Assembly: GCF_002646595.1 (NCBI RefSeq) | Contig: NZ_PDUD01000002.1 | Coordinates: 248,001 to 312,000 of the forward strand | DNA length: 64,000 bases | From: Flavilitoribacter nigricans DSM 23189 = NBRC 102662 | Lineage (GTDB): Bacteria > Bacteroidota > Bacteroidia > Chitinophagales > Saprospiraceae | Direction of reading: 5' to 3' | Shown here: one piece after another, positions 1 to 7,488 of the stretch | How positions within the stretch are numbered: position 1 is the first letter of the stretch | Layout of the letters: every line of letters starts with the position of its first letter | Notes under the pieces: generated by a model | The model's input: only the letters and a program-made list of their open reading frames with translations | What the model was told of the DNA's origin: nothing | The model's database searches: none | Program-made: the position numbers and the translations under genes

Positions 1-3000
1 ACCCTCTTCTTCGCGGGTAGAAGAATTATCCGCCTGGTAAAAGCGATCAAAAATGTAGGGCAGCTGTTCCGTCGGAATGCCGATCCCATTATCTTTTACG
101 CAAATTTCCAGGAAATCACCGTCCACCGGCAACTGTCCACCGGCAATCGTGATATATACATCTCCGCCAGCCGGAGTGAACTTGATCGCATTGCTGACCA
201 GGTTGGTAAAAATAGCCTGCACTTTTTCCGGATCGAAATCCATGTACAGTTCTTCTATTTCCGGGAGTAAATGCAACCGTATGTCTTTGGTCTCAGCGTA
301 GGAGTGGAAAGACTCCGTTAGGTATTTTATGAATTTAATGACGTCATCCTGCACCATATTCACCGGGAGGTTCCCGGATTCCAGTTTGGCCAGGTCCAGT
401 ATTTGGTTGACCAATTTCAATAAATGACGGCTGTTTCGTTTGATCATCTGCAAACCCTCTCGAAACCATTTAGCAGGATCTTCCAGCACCTGATCGGCCA
501 TACCCGAGATAACGGTCAGGGGCGTGCGAAATTCGTGGGTTATGTTGGTATAAAGATGGGTTTTGACGATATCCAGTTCTTGTAAACGCTGCGCTTCGGC
601 CGCGGCTAACTGACGTCGTAATTGAAAATGATAGAGCGTGTAAATAATCCCCAAAACAATTAGGAGATAGAGGAGTTTAGACCAGGTTGACCAATACCAG
701 GGTGCCGTAATCGTTAGCACCAGCGTGTCCCCTTCCATATTCCATGTGCCGTCGTTATTGGAGCCGCGCACCCTGAAGGTATAAGTACCCGGAGGGAGAT
801 TAGTATAGTTGGCTATACGACGGAAAGCATCAGTATCAGTCCAATGCTTGTCATAACCTTCCAATTTATATTGATACTTATTCTTTTCGGGATTAGTATA
901 GTCTAATGCCGCAAACTCAAAGGTGATATCATTTTGAAAATGTTTTAGCTGTATCGACTCGACAAAATGAATATGATTTGCCAATGTGGCATTTCCCTTA
1001 TTATCCTGATCTGGGCCCGCAACCAAGGCTTCCTGACCACCGATCTTAAAACTGGTGATCAAAACCGGGGGTTCAAAGGTATTTTCCCGGATACTATCCG
1101 GGTGAAAAATGGTAAAACCATTACTGGAGCCGAAGAGCAACTCTCCCTTTCGGGTTTTGAGAGGCGACCCGGTTCGCAAAAACTCGCTGGATAAACCATC
1201 CGAATAATCGTAGTGTTTTAGTTCGCCCGATGCCGGCTTGTAGCGAAACAATCCGTCTTTGGTGCCCAACCAAATATGGTTGTTGTCGTCGATAACAAGC
1301 TTGTTTCGCAGGTGATCACGGGAGTTTTGCAGGATTAAGGGGTCCGAATATTCCTGGAGAGTAGGATTATACTTAATTAAAGTATCGCCCTGATCGCCTA
1401 ATAATATCCAGAAATTGCCTAAAGCGTCTTCCGCTATTTCCTGGCCGTTGGCTTCAAAACATTGGCTCTTTCTACCATTTTCCAGATTAAATCTACACCA
1501 ATTTCCTTCGGGATATTTCACCCAGATATTCCCTTCGCGATCGGCATACAGGTCCGACATTCCCTCAAATTTCAGTTCAAAAGAGTCAGTTGACGAATTG
1601 TATTGATACAGTCGGCGACGGTTTTCATTCATCAACCACAGTTCATTTTCCCGGACAAAATGAAGAACCCCATAAATAGGATAGTGTTTAAATATCCCAG
1701 TATTAGCATCCATGCGGTCTATTCCCCTCCCATGGCGTATCCAGACGTCACCTTCTACACTTTCTATAACCTGAAAAGCTTTATCATATCCCAGACTGTT
1801 AGAATTGAACGGATCATGTTTGAAATGAGAAAATTCGCCTTTTTCACGGTGCCAGAGATTCAGGCCTCCACCATCTATGGTGATCCAAATATCGCCGTTC
1901 GGACGTTCGAAAAAGTTGGTGACATAAGGGAAGTCCAGGCTTTTCGGATCTCCGATCCTAGGTTTATGAGCGATGAAGGGTTTGTCAAAATAACCGGCAT
2001 AAGTGATGCCGGCCGAATAATTACTGACCCAAAACCCTTGGTTGCGATCCTGAAACAGGAAAGTGGGATAAGTAGATAATTCATCCGTGTTCCGAAAATT
2101 TGGCTGGTAATGATGAAAGCCTTTATTGTTTGAACTGTGTAGGTTGATCCCGTCCAAATCTGCGGCCAGCCAAACTCTATTTTGGTCATCCTCCATAATA
2201 TGGTTGACCTTATTCCAGCCAAGGCTGTGAGGGTCATCCGGGTCGTGACGGTAGGAAGTTATTTGACCGGAAGAAGCTTCCACATAATAGGCTCCGTTAT
2301 ATTCTGTAGAAATCCAAAAATTGCCCGATTCGACCGGAATTATCCAATTCACGCCCAGTAGTTGCTGGGGTTCACCCCGCTTGTCGATAAACGGGATGAA
2401 AAGGCTATCCGGATCCTGAAACAACCCTAGTCCATCCGACATAACTTCCCACAATCGCTGCTGGTCATCTTCAATCAGCCAGCCCAAATAGCGATCATGC
2501 CTGGCACTTATTAATTTCATTTGCTGAGTTTCCCGGTCAAATTGCATAAACCCTTGGTAAGTACTCAGCCACAAATTATTATCGTGGTCTTCAAAAAGGC
2601 AGCGGCTCAGGTGAATTAGCGGGTAGACTTCATTCAGCGTTTGTTTTTGTTCACCAGCAATTTCGTATCTGGTAACCTTATCTCTCTTACGGTCGAGATG
2701 ATAAAGCGCATCCGCACTGGCAAACACCCATATATCATGTTGGTGATCCTCCAGCATGCTCGTAACCATGATATCTCCTTCTTCCAGCGCATACTTGCGG
2801 TAGGAGTAACCATCGTAATATTTAAAATCAATGTCTGTCCCAAACCACATCAATCCCAGACTATCCTGAAGTATATACCGGGCCCATTCACCTGGTGCGC
2901 CCCGCTTACCGGAGATATTCTTAAACTGCAGAAATGGTTTTTGATCTAAAGTTTGAGCGTGTCCAATTTTTCCTGACAACTGGAGCATCAGCACCAAAAC

Positions 3001-3030
3001 CGAGAAAAGGAGGGGTTTCATTACTAGCAT
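1..3030 (-). CDS. Propeller-type two-component sensor histidine kinase (C-terminus beyond window)
   Basis: Open for 1010 codons from an ATG at 3030 (a second in-frame ATG is at 3021) and still open at base 1, so the gene is cut by the window edge. A signal peptide ending near AHAQ is followed by two-component-regulator propeller repeats (about residues 25-690, with repeats such as IWLGTKDGLF), a Y_Y_Y domain (about 700-770), one membrane helix (about 778-797), HisKA with phospho-acceptor H832 in THEFRTPL, and HATPase_c with an N-box near 942 and DNGIGIP at 980. This is the periplasmic-sensor layout of Bacteroidota hybrid two-component systems, where the missing part usually holds a receiver and an AraC-type DNA-binding domain. 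It lies downstream of two secreted aspartyl proteases on the same strand. Its promoter carries the same 31-bp box as theirs, so the kinase probably controls them and itself (inference). Confidence 0.93.
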   Translation of the reverse strand, partial: MLVMKPLLFSVLVLMLQLSGKIGHAQTLDQKPFLQFKNISGKRGAPGEWARYILQDSLGLMWFGTDIDFKYYDGYSYRKYALEEGDIMVTSMLEDHQHDIWVFASADALYHLDRKRDKVTRYEIAGEQKQTLNEVYPLIHLSRCLFEDHDNNLWLSTYQGFMQFDRETQQMKLISARHDRYLGWLIEDDQQRLWEVMSDGLGLFQDPDSLFIPFIDKRGEPQQLLGVNWIIPVESGNFWISTEYNGAYYVEASSGQITSYRHDPDDPHSLGWNKVNHIMEDDQNRVWLAADLDGINLHSSNNKGFHHYQPNFRNTDELSTYPTFLFQDRNQGFWVSNYSAGITYAGYFDKPFIAHKPRIGDPKSLDFPYVTNFFERPNGDIWITIDGGGLNLWHREKGEFSHFKHDPFNSNSLGYDKAFQVIESVEGDVWIRHGRGIDRMDANTGIFKHYPIYGVLHFVRENELWLMNENRRRLYQYNSSTDSFELKFEGMSDLYADREGNIWVKYPEGNWCRFNLENGRKSQCFEANGQEIAEDALGNFWILLGDQGDTLIKYNPTLQEYSDPLILQNSRDHLRNKLVIDDNNHIWLGTKDGLFRYKPASGELKHYDYSDGLSSEFLRTGSPLKTRKGELLFGSSNGFTIFHPDSIRENTFEPPVLITSFKIGGQEALVAGPDQDNKGNATLANHIHFVESIQLKHFQNDITFEFAALDYTNPEKNKYQYKLEGYDKHWTDTDAFRRIANYTNLPPGTYTFRVRGSNNDGTWNMEGDTLVLTITAPWYWSTWSKLLYLLIVLGIIYTLYHFQLRRQLAAAEAQRLQELDIVKTHLYTNITHEFRTPLTVISGMADQVLEDPAKWFREGLQMIKRNSRHLLKLVNQILDLAKLESGNLPVNMVQDDVIKFIKYLTESFHSYAETKDIRLHLLPEIEELYMDFDPEKVQAIFTNLVSNAIKFTPAGGDVYITIAGGQLPVDGDFLEICVKDNGIGIPTEQLPYIFDRFYQADNSSTREEEG

Positions 3031-3116
3031 TTAAATAAACTATTGGGTTTAAACACCGACAGGTTGGGATATACATCGCTTTCTAAAGATAAGGCTTTAC
3101 AGATAGCCCTTTGTTA

Positions 3117-3147
3117 GATATTGTTCCATCCTTTTGGTTATTGTTTC
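3117..3147 (-). promoter_or_regulatory. 31-bp tandem-repeat promoter box, copy 1 (upstream of sensor kinase)
   Basis: Read on the minus strand the box begins GAAACAATA and ends GAACAATATC, two half-sites exactly 20 bp apart, 87 bp before the kinase ATG. The half-sites are identical to those in copy 2 upstream of the first protease. The middle is less conserved. A third AT-rich TTTGTT run flanks it. It looks like a direct-repeat binding site for a dimeric regulator. Confidence 0.55.
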
Positions 3148-3190
3148 TATTTGTTACAATCTTTCTTAATTATGTATCAACCCTATTACC

Positions 3191-4090
3191 CTATTCTTCA
3201 GTAACCAAAAAATGCATTTCATGCTTTTTAAAATCAAAGGCTACCCGAAGCTGATTCAGAAATTCATATCCAAGTATGCCATCTACAGGAGGACCGGGAA
3301 CCCTATAATTAAAATGTCCTAATCTGATAAATGCAATTCTCATTTCCTTTAGATTATAATTTCCCACCCTAATAGCAACTAATTTTACCGGGGTGATTTT
3401 TTTTGAGTGTTTACCAAGACTACTTATTCTTTGAATAGGTTCTCTTTTGTCAAGCAATTGTTTAGACAGTTTTTTGGCGTAGCGATTATCAATTAAATTG
3501 ATCTCTGCTCCTGTATCCACGAGAAAACTTAATTTTTTCTTACCAATCTCCGCTACAATTACAGGCATATTGCCTTTCACCAGAAATTCCACCTTATTCA
3601 AGTCAGGTTTCATTTGAGAAAAGTTGGAATTCTTTCCCTGGTCATCCATTTGGAATAACTCAATTTGCCGCTTTGGGTAGTCGATAAGTAGTATATAATC
3701 TCCAAAAATTTTTGTGCCCAAAAGACCGTGTATGGGAATGCCTTTCGATTTTTCTAAATGGGTTATGGGAAGCACTTCGGCATATATAATCTCCCAATAA
3801 TGATTACCTATTTGAAGAGAAGGCAATAACTCGTTAATATTTTCACTATCGCCATTCACCCCTACAAATACTCTTTCAGTTGGTTTACCTTTAAAATACT
3901 TGCTATTAAGTAAAACATCAGATATCCCCGTATCCAGAATAAAGTTTCCGGTGAGGCCATTTACTTTTGCCTGAATAATAATTAGCTTTCCAACCAGGCG
4001 AAAGGGTATTGAGGAGTTTGAATTTGCAAGCAAAGAGGAGAATAGGTTTGCCCAAATAATCAGTATCCAAAATATTTTTTCTTTGTACAT
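3191..4090 (-). CDS. Secreted retropepsin/pepsin-like aspartyl protease, paralog 1
   Basis: The 299-residue protein has an N-terminal hydrophobic signal (about 6-22) and two lobes, each with an aspartyl-protease active-site motif: DTG at D53 (NFILDTGISDVLLN) and DTG at D192 (FLVDTGAEINLID). Two motifs in one chain fit a bilobal pepsin-like fold made of retropepsin-like halves; such proteins are usually annotated as aspartyl protease family in Bacteroidota. Export to the periplasm or beyond is likely. The next gene upstream is a clear paralog (3191 and 4271 products align end to end), with a duplicated promoter and leader. The downstream neighbour is the sensor kinase. The substrate is unknown. 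Confidence 0.85.
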   Translation of the reverse strand: MYKEKIFWILIIWANLFSSLLANSNSSIPFRLVGKLIIIQAKVNGLTGNFILDTGISDVLLNSKYFKGKPTERVFVGVNGDSENINELLPSLQIGNHYWEIIYAEVLPITHLEKSKGIPIHGLLGTKIFGDYILLIDYPKRQIELFQMDDQGKNSNFSQMKPDLNKVEFLVKGNMPVIVAEIGKKKLSFLVDTGAEINLIDNRYAKKLSKQLLDKREPIQRISSLGKHSKKITPVKLVAIRVGNYNLKEMRIAFIRLGHFNYRVPGPPVDGILGYEFLNQLRVAFDFKKHEMHFLVTEE

Positions 4091-4094
4091 GATT

Positions 4095-4131
4095 TGAAGG
4101 ATTTATGTGAAACAATCCTTCAGCGCTGAAG
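4095..4131 (-). promoter_or_regulatory. Structured 5' leader of aspartyl protease paralog 1
   Basis: Just before the ATG the transcript can form two overlapping structures: the perfect palindrome CTTCAGCGCTGAAG (4118-4131), or a 9-bp stem TGAAGGATT/AATCCTTCA (4095-4103 with 4114-4122). They use the same bases, so they exclude each other. The segment is almost identical upstream of paralog 2, with changes confined to the loop. Confidence 0.5.
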
Positions 4132-4201
4132 TCATGACAAAGTTGCAGGTAGTATATCTGCAGCATGTTGGCTATCGTAACATATATGTTGGAATGAATT
4201 T

Positions 4202-4232
4202 GATATTGTTCAAAAGTGTTGCCTATTGTTTC
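4202..4232 (-). promoter_or_regulatory. 31-bp tandem-repeat promoter box, copy 2 (upstream of protease 1)
   Basis: On the minus strand it runs from GAAACAATA to GAACAATATC, with the half-sites 20 bp apart and 112 bp before the ATG. A degenerate third site (TATCGTAAC, 4173-4181) lies 31 bp nearer the gene, at the same offset as TATTGTTGC near copy 3. A CAACTTTG (4138-4145 in reverse), close to the Bacteroidota -7 consensus TAnnTTTG, follows. Confidence 0.55.
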
Positions 4233-4270
4233 TTTCATCGCGGATATTACGACCTCTTTATAAGTCTGCT

Positions 4271-5185
4271 TCAGTTACGCGCGGCTCTAAGCCTATCATC
4301 CCCTTTCCAGAAGTAGATCTCCTTTCTTTTAAAGTTAAAGGCCGTTCGGAAATGCTTGAGAAATTCCGGTCCGATTAATCCATCCAAATCGGGACCAGAT
4401 AATTTATTGAGTTGATCCAGCGACATAAATATGGTCTGCATTTCGGGGAGGAGTTGTCCATTTATCCGAAGAGATCGGACATTACCACAGATAAGCGTTT
4501 CCAAAGTTCCTCCCATGGTTACTATTCTTTTGGAACGTATATTATCTACCAGTTTTCCATTATCCTCATAAATTTCTTCAGACAGGATATTAACTTCAGC
4601 CCCGGTATCTAATCCAAGTCTGATTTCACGGCTACCGATTCGCGCCGAGATGTAAGGAAGGTGTTCCAAAAAACGAAGGTTCAGGGTAGCATCGGGTAAT
4701 ACATAGTGCTCAGGAGATGTTCTGTTACCTTTTTGATCCAATTCGTACAATTGGATCTCCTCTAAATGAAAATCAAAAACAACTTCATACTTTTTAAAAG
4801 CTTTAAACCCAACCATACCCAGAATATTCATGCGTTTGGCTTTTTCAACAGGTTGAAGGTCTACTACTGCAGCGTAACCACGATAGGAAACTTCTCCCAG
4901 GCTCATTCGGATCACCCTACCCTGACACTCCTCGGATATTCCCCCGATAAATTGAAATCCACTACAATTAATAGCGTAGCTTTTTTTACCAGTAAAATAG
5001 CGTGCATTCAGCACTACTCCCGGCACACCGCTGTCCAGTATGAAATTGCCGGTTTGCCCATCTACGGTAGCGTGGATCACCATCACTCCACGAACTAGTT
5101 TAAATGGGATACTTTTAATAGAGGCCGATGCCGTAAAGATCATGCTTACCATCAGCAGGCTGCTGATTATATACCGAGTTGTCAT
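4271..5185 (-). CDS. Secreted retropepsin/pepsin-like aspartyl protease, paralog 2
   Basis: A 304-residue paralog of the next gene downstream. It has a signal peptide (about 1-22, ending ASAS), a first active-site motif DSG at D51 (NFILDSGVPGVVLN) and a second DTG at D193 (GLDTGAEVNILSE). DSG is tolerated in some aspartic proteases, so it is probably still active, but the two lobes are no longer symmetrical. The downstream paralog starts 180 bp after this stop and has its own promoter-like box, so the pair seems separately transcribed. The lipoprotein gene at 5607 diverges from it across 421 bp. Substrate and target compartment are unknown. Confidence 0.85.
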   Translation of the reverse strand: MTTRYIISSLLMVSMIFTASASIKSIPFKLVRGVMVIHATVDGQTGNFILDSGVPGVVLNARYFTGKKSYAINCSGFQFIGGISEECQGRVIRMSLGEVSYRGYAAVVDLQPVEKAKRMNILGMVGFKAFKKYEVVFDFHLEEIQLYELDQKGNRTSPEHYVLPDATLNLRFLEHLPYISARIGSREIRLGLDTGAEVNILSEEIYEDNGKLVDNIRSKRIVTMGGTLETLICGNVRSLRINGQLLPEMQTIFMSLDQLNKLSGPDLDGLIGPEFLKHFRTAFNFKRKEIYFWKGDDRLRAARN

Positions 5186-5189
5186 GATT

Positions 5190-5227
5190 TGAAGGATTTA
5201 GATGAAAAAAATCCTTCAGCGCTGAAG
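5190..5227 (-). promoter_or_regulatory. Structured 5' leader of aspartyl protease paralog 2
   Basis: This is the same leader as paralog 1: palindrome CTTCAGCGCTGAAG at 5214-5227, overlapping a 10-bp stem TGAAGGATTT/AAATCCTTCA (5190-5199 with 5210-5218 plus one base). The ATG is at 5185. Differences from paralog 1 sit in the loop between the arms, while both stems are kept. Confidence 0.5.
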
Positions 5228-5297
5228 TCATGACAAAGTTGGGAGCTTCCGGGCAGGCTGATGTCGGCTATTGTTGCGGATGCGTTACCGACCGTGG

Positions 5298-5328
5298 GTC
5301 ATTGTTTCAAATGGTTCCTTATTGTTCT
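5298..5328 (-). promoter_or_regulatory. 31-bp tandem-repeat promoter box, copy 3 (upstream of protease 2)
   Basis: On the minus strand the half-sites are AGAACAATA and GAAACAATGAC, again exactly 20 bp apart, 113 bp before the ATG (112 in paralog 1). A third half-site, CAACAATA, lies 31 bp nearer the gene (5269-5277). The box could also serve the divergent lipoprotein gene. Confidence 0.5.
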
Positions 5329-5606
5329 TGATCAGTAAATGGTCCAATATTCTATTCAATTAGATACTTTAATTTCTCATTATGACAGCGATAATCTATT
5401 TCCTATAAATAATGCTTTTATTCCTTTGACGTATCTGCCCCAGGGGCCGTTTTCAGAAAAACAGATTTGTCAAAGACCCTTTCTATCCTACACATTTGGG
5501 TACCAACCCCCACCCATCCACAAATGTGAAACATCTGTGATCCTCTTGTGATACGCTGCGGCTAACTTGGATGATATATTTTTCAATCATCTAAAATTAC
5601 AGTCTA

Positions 5607-6110
5607 ATGGCACAATTACTCAAAACCTTGTTCCTACTAACCGCAATTGCCCTCGTTTTTACCGCCTGCACCAAAGAAAGTGCTTTTTCCGCCACGGATG
5701 ACCTGGAAATTGATCAAAGAATCGCTCCCCTTGCGCAAAGTATTCCGGTGGATCCCGTTTTGGGCTCATCGGCAGCAAAAGCCAGTAAATCCCTGGCCAT
5801 CTGGTCGGATTGTGAAGGTTTTGCGACCATCGGCACGCCCACCAGTTTTAAACCCTCCTCCGGTAATTTTGACGAACTGTATACCGGTGCCAACTTCGCC
5901 GGTGGACTCGGAGCCATTTCCGAATCTAAGCCCGGCGATCAGGACTTCAACGGCGGCCGCTGGCACGTGAATACGCTCAAGGCAGGAGTTGATCCCGATA
6001 AGTACCTGGAAGCCTGTTCCGTGGAAGATATTGATACCGAAGATTTCGTGTCTACGACTACTTATTTCGAATGTCCTCTGCTGCCCGTACGGGGAAAAGG
6101 GCATAATTAA
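5607..6110 (+). CDS. Small secreted lipoprotein of unknown function
   Basis: The 167-residue protein has a clear lipoprotein signal: hydrophobic stretch then LVFTAC, giving lipidated Cys at about residue 21. The mature part is acidic, poor in lysine and has three further cysteines (in SDCEG, LEACS and FECPL), so an internal disulfide is possible. No domain family was recognised. It is followed 66 bp later by a strong intrinsic terminator, so it is probably monocistronic. It shares its upstream region with the divergent protease 2 gene, which may imply co-regulation (inference only). Confidence 0.75.
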   Translation: MAQLLKTLFLLTAIALVFTACTKESAFSATDDLEIDQRIAPLAQSIPVDPVLGSSAAKASKSLAIWSDCEGFATIGTPTSFKPSSGNFDELYTGANFAGGLGAISESKPGDQDFNGGRWHVNTLKAGVDPDKYLEACSVEDIDTEDFVSTTTYFECPLLPVRGKGHN

Positions 6111-6175
6111 GGCGTGACGCGGCCGGAAATTATATTCAGTAGATAATTGTCTGAACTATCCGGTCTTTACTCAAT

Positions 6176-6236
6176 TGGAACAGGGCTCGCAGCCGGGATC
6201 ACCCGGCCGTTGAGTCCTGTTCCAGTTTACTTTTTT
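6176..6236 (+). terminator. Intrinsic terminator after the lipoprotein gene
   Basis: A long outer stem TGGAACAGG-G-CTC pairs with GAG-T-CCTGTTCCA (6176-6188 with 6212-6224) and encloses a second hairpin GCCGGG/CCCGGC. A T6 run follows at 6231-6236. This is one of the clearest terminators in the window. Confidence 0.85.
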
Positions 6237-6245
6237 GTCAACAAA

Positions 6246-6755
6246 TCAATAGAGCGCAATTTTCGTTTCGGTTGCGCCCAAGGACTCCAGATATTCCTTC
6301 ACTTCCAGCGCCTCATCACCACCCCGGACGGCGTGGTGCAACAAGGTAAATCCATGAGGGCCTTTCGCGTTTATCAGTGTGGGGAAGGCTTCCAGCATGG
6401 GTTTGACCACTTCTATCTTTCCGAACAGACAGGCGGTAAAGATATTTGCCTGGGCGCCCGCGTCGATCAGATACTGGGCCAGTTCCTTAAAGCCGACGTG
6501 GCTGGCGGCTCCCAGGCAGGTCTCAAAATCGCCGTATTTCCAGTCGTGGGCCGCATTCAGTAAGGTTGGATGTTCTTCGAGTAAGCCTTTTACTTTGTCC
6601 ATGTCGCTGTGTCCAGCCCCGACGAAGGACTGCACCAACTCTTTATCGAGTTGGGGATCATTGACGGGTAAGGTTGCGCCGGCAATCAGCGGAGAAGCGC
6701 CTACGGCAAATGCCGAAAAAGATAATTGTTTCAAGAATTGTTTGCGATGCATCAT
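6246..6755 (-). CDS. Exported ankyrin-repeat protein
   Basis: The likely start is the ATG at 6755 (MMHRKQFLKQ), giving 169 residues; the frame can be read 24 codons further but that part shows no leader-like sequence. The N-terminus resembles a Tat leader (HRKQFLKQLSFSAFAVGAS) but with RK in place of RR. The mature protein has two to three ankyrin-type helical repeats (for example FKELAQYLIDAGAQANIF and FTLLHHAVRGGDEALEVKEY), implying a protein-binding role. No partner gene is evident. Ankyrin proteins of this short Tat-like type occur singly in Bacteroidota. Confidence 0.8.
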   Translation of the reverse strand: MMHRKQFLKQLSFSAFAVGASPLIAGATLPVNDPQLDKELVQSFVGAGHSDMDKVKGLLEEHPTLLNAAHDWKYGDFETCLGAASHVGFKELAQYLIDAGAQANIFTACLFGKIEVVKPMLEAFPTLINAKGPHGFTLLHHAVRGGDEALEVKEYLESLGATETKIALY

Positions 6756-6893
6756 CGGGTTTGATTTAATGGTGAAAAGATGTGCCGGAATCGCAGTGTG
6801 GCCAATATCTGTTTGCATTGCCATCATTCAGGGCCAACAATTTTGGGAACAGTTTCTCCCAAAATGCCGGCATTCCAAAATTTCATGCCACGA

Positions 6894-7073
6894 TCAGATA
6901 TCTGTTGATAAAATACCGAGTTTTTTCGGTCCCACACTTATTTTTTGTGAAAAGATGCAGCTTTCGGAGCAGCGATCCGGAGTATTCAGCGCTGAAATGG
7001 TGTCAAGGAGCTTATCCGATTTCATTCCGGGCAAGAAGATCCTGTCGATCAACACATTGCGAGTCAGTGCCAT
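6894..7073 (-). CDS. Possible small ORF, unknown
   Basis: 59 codons from an ATG at 7073, five bases after the stop of the preceding 35-codon frame. The composition is mixed with two cysteines (CSESC) and no recognisable domain. It may be real, or a fragment of a decayed gene. Support is weak. Confidence 0.2.
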   Translation of the reverse strand: MALTRNVLIDRIFLPGMKSDKLLDTISALNTPDRCSESCIFSQKISVGPKKLGILSTDI

Positions 7074-7077
7074 CTAG

Positions 7078-7185
7078 CTAAAAAAATGAGTCAGCCTTTA
7101 CTGATTCGATGACAAAATCCTCCGTTTCAACATAGTTTTCATCTTTTACAGCATAAGTGATATGCAGTATTTCTGGAAAATTCAT
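7078..7185 (-). pseudogene. Gene remnant or small ORF, intact copy of a repeated segment
   Basis: 35 codons, starting MNFPEILHITYAVKDENYVE. A homologous segment upstream (about 7333-7409) reads MYFPQ, stop, LYITDDVKVTSYVE on the same strand, so the two are diverged tandem copies, one broken by a stop. This suggests remnants of a duplicated small gene. The function is unknown. Confidence 0.35.
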
Positions 7186-7332
7186 CTATTTGTAAAGTCA
7201 TCAGTCGGTACGTAGATTCGACTTCCAATCGGATAAAACCTGCTGATTGGAATTCGGCAAGACATTCAAGCCGATGAAATTTGTCGACTGAAAGTTGGCG
7301 CTACATACCTAAAAACTATTTTGAAAACGGCC

Positions 7333-7409
7333 TTTTCAACATAACTGGTAACTTTTACATCATCGGTGATATATAACTACTGCGGGAAATACATCTCTTT
7401 GCAAAAGCC
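7333..7409 (-). pseudogene. Stop-interrupted copy of the repeated segment
   Basis: The DNA aligns with 7124-7199 over about 77 bp (shared TTTCAACATA, CTTTTACA, GTGATAT and GAAA..CATCT blocks). The translated copy keeps the pattern FP..L.IT..VK...YVE but has an in-frame TAG after five codons. Confidence 0.35.
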
Positions 7410-7488
7410 GGTTTCCTAGAACTAACGGAGGCCCCTGGTAAATTTTGTATTTCCTGAGCAAGAGTATAACCACCAAAAACCAAATACT

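Larger units (their letters stand above)
5186..5606. other. Divergent intergenic region between protease 2 and lipoprotein
   Basis: 421 bp without a gene. From left it holds the protease 2 leader, the third copy of the promoter box, an inverted repeat CACATTTG/CAAATGTG (5491-5498 with 5521-5528), and a 9-bp wobble hairpin around TATATTTTTC (5567-5594) just before the lipoprotein start. Confidence 0.6.
6756..7488. other. 733-bp low-coding region with decayed gene remnants
   Basis: Nothing long and convincing is coded here. On the minus strand there are two short frames, 7078-7185 (35 codons) and 6894-7073 (59 codons). The first has a homologous, stop-interrupted copy at about 7333-7409. The palindrome TTCAGCGCTGAA, seen in the protease leaders, recurs at 6985-6996. 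The region upstream of 7489 must hold the promoter of the barrel protein. Confidence 0.5.

Noticed and set aside
6231-6236. T-run considered as a promoter element for the ankyrin gene
   Set aside because: It follows a strong stem and belongs to the lipoprotein terminator.
6379-7077. 232-codon plus-strand frame over the ankyrin gene and remnants
   Set aside because: Its first half mirrors the ankyrin gene; no recognisable protein.
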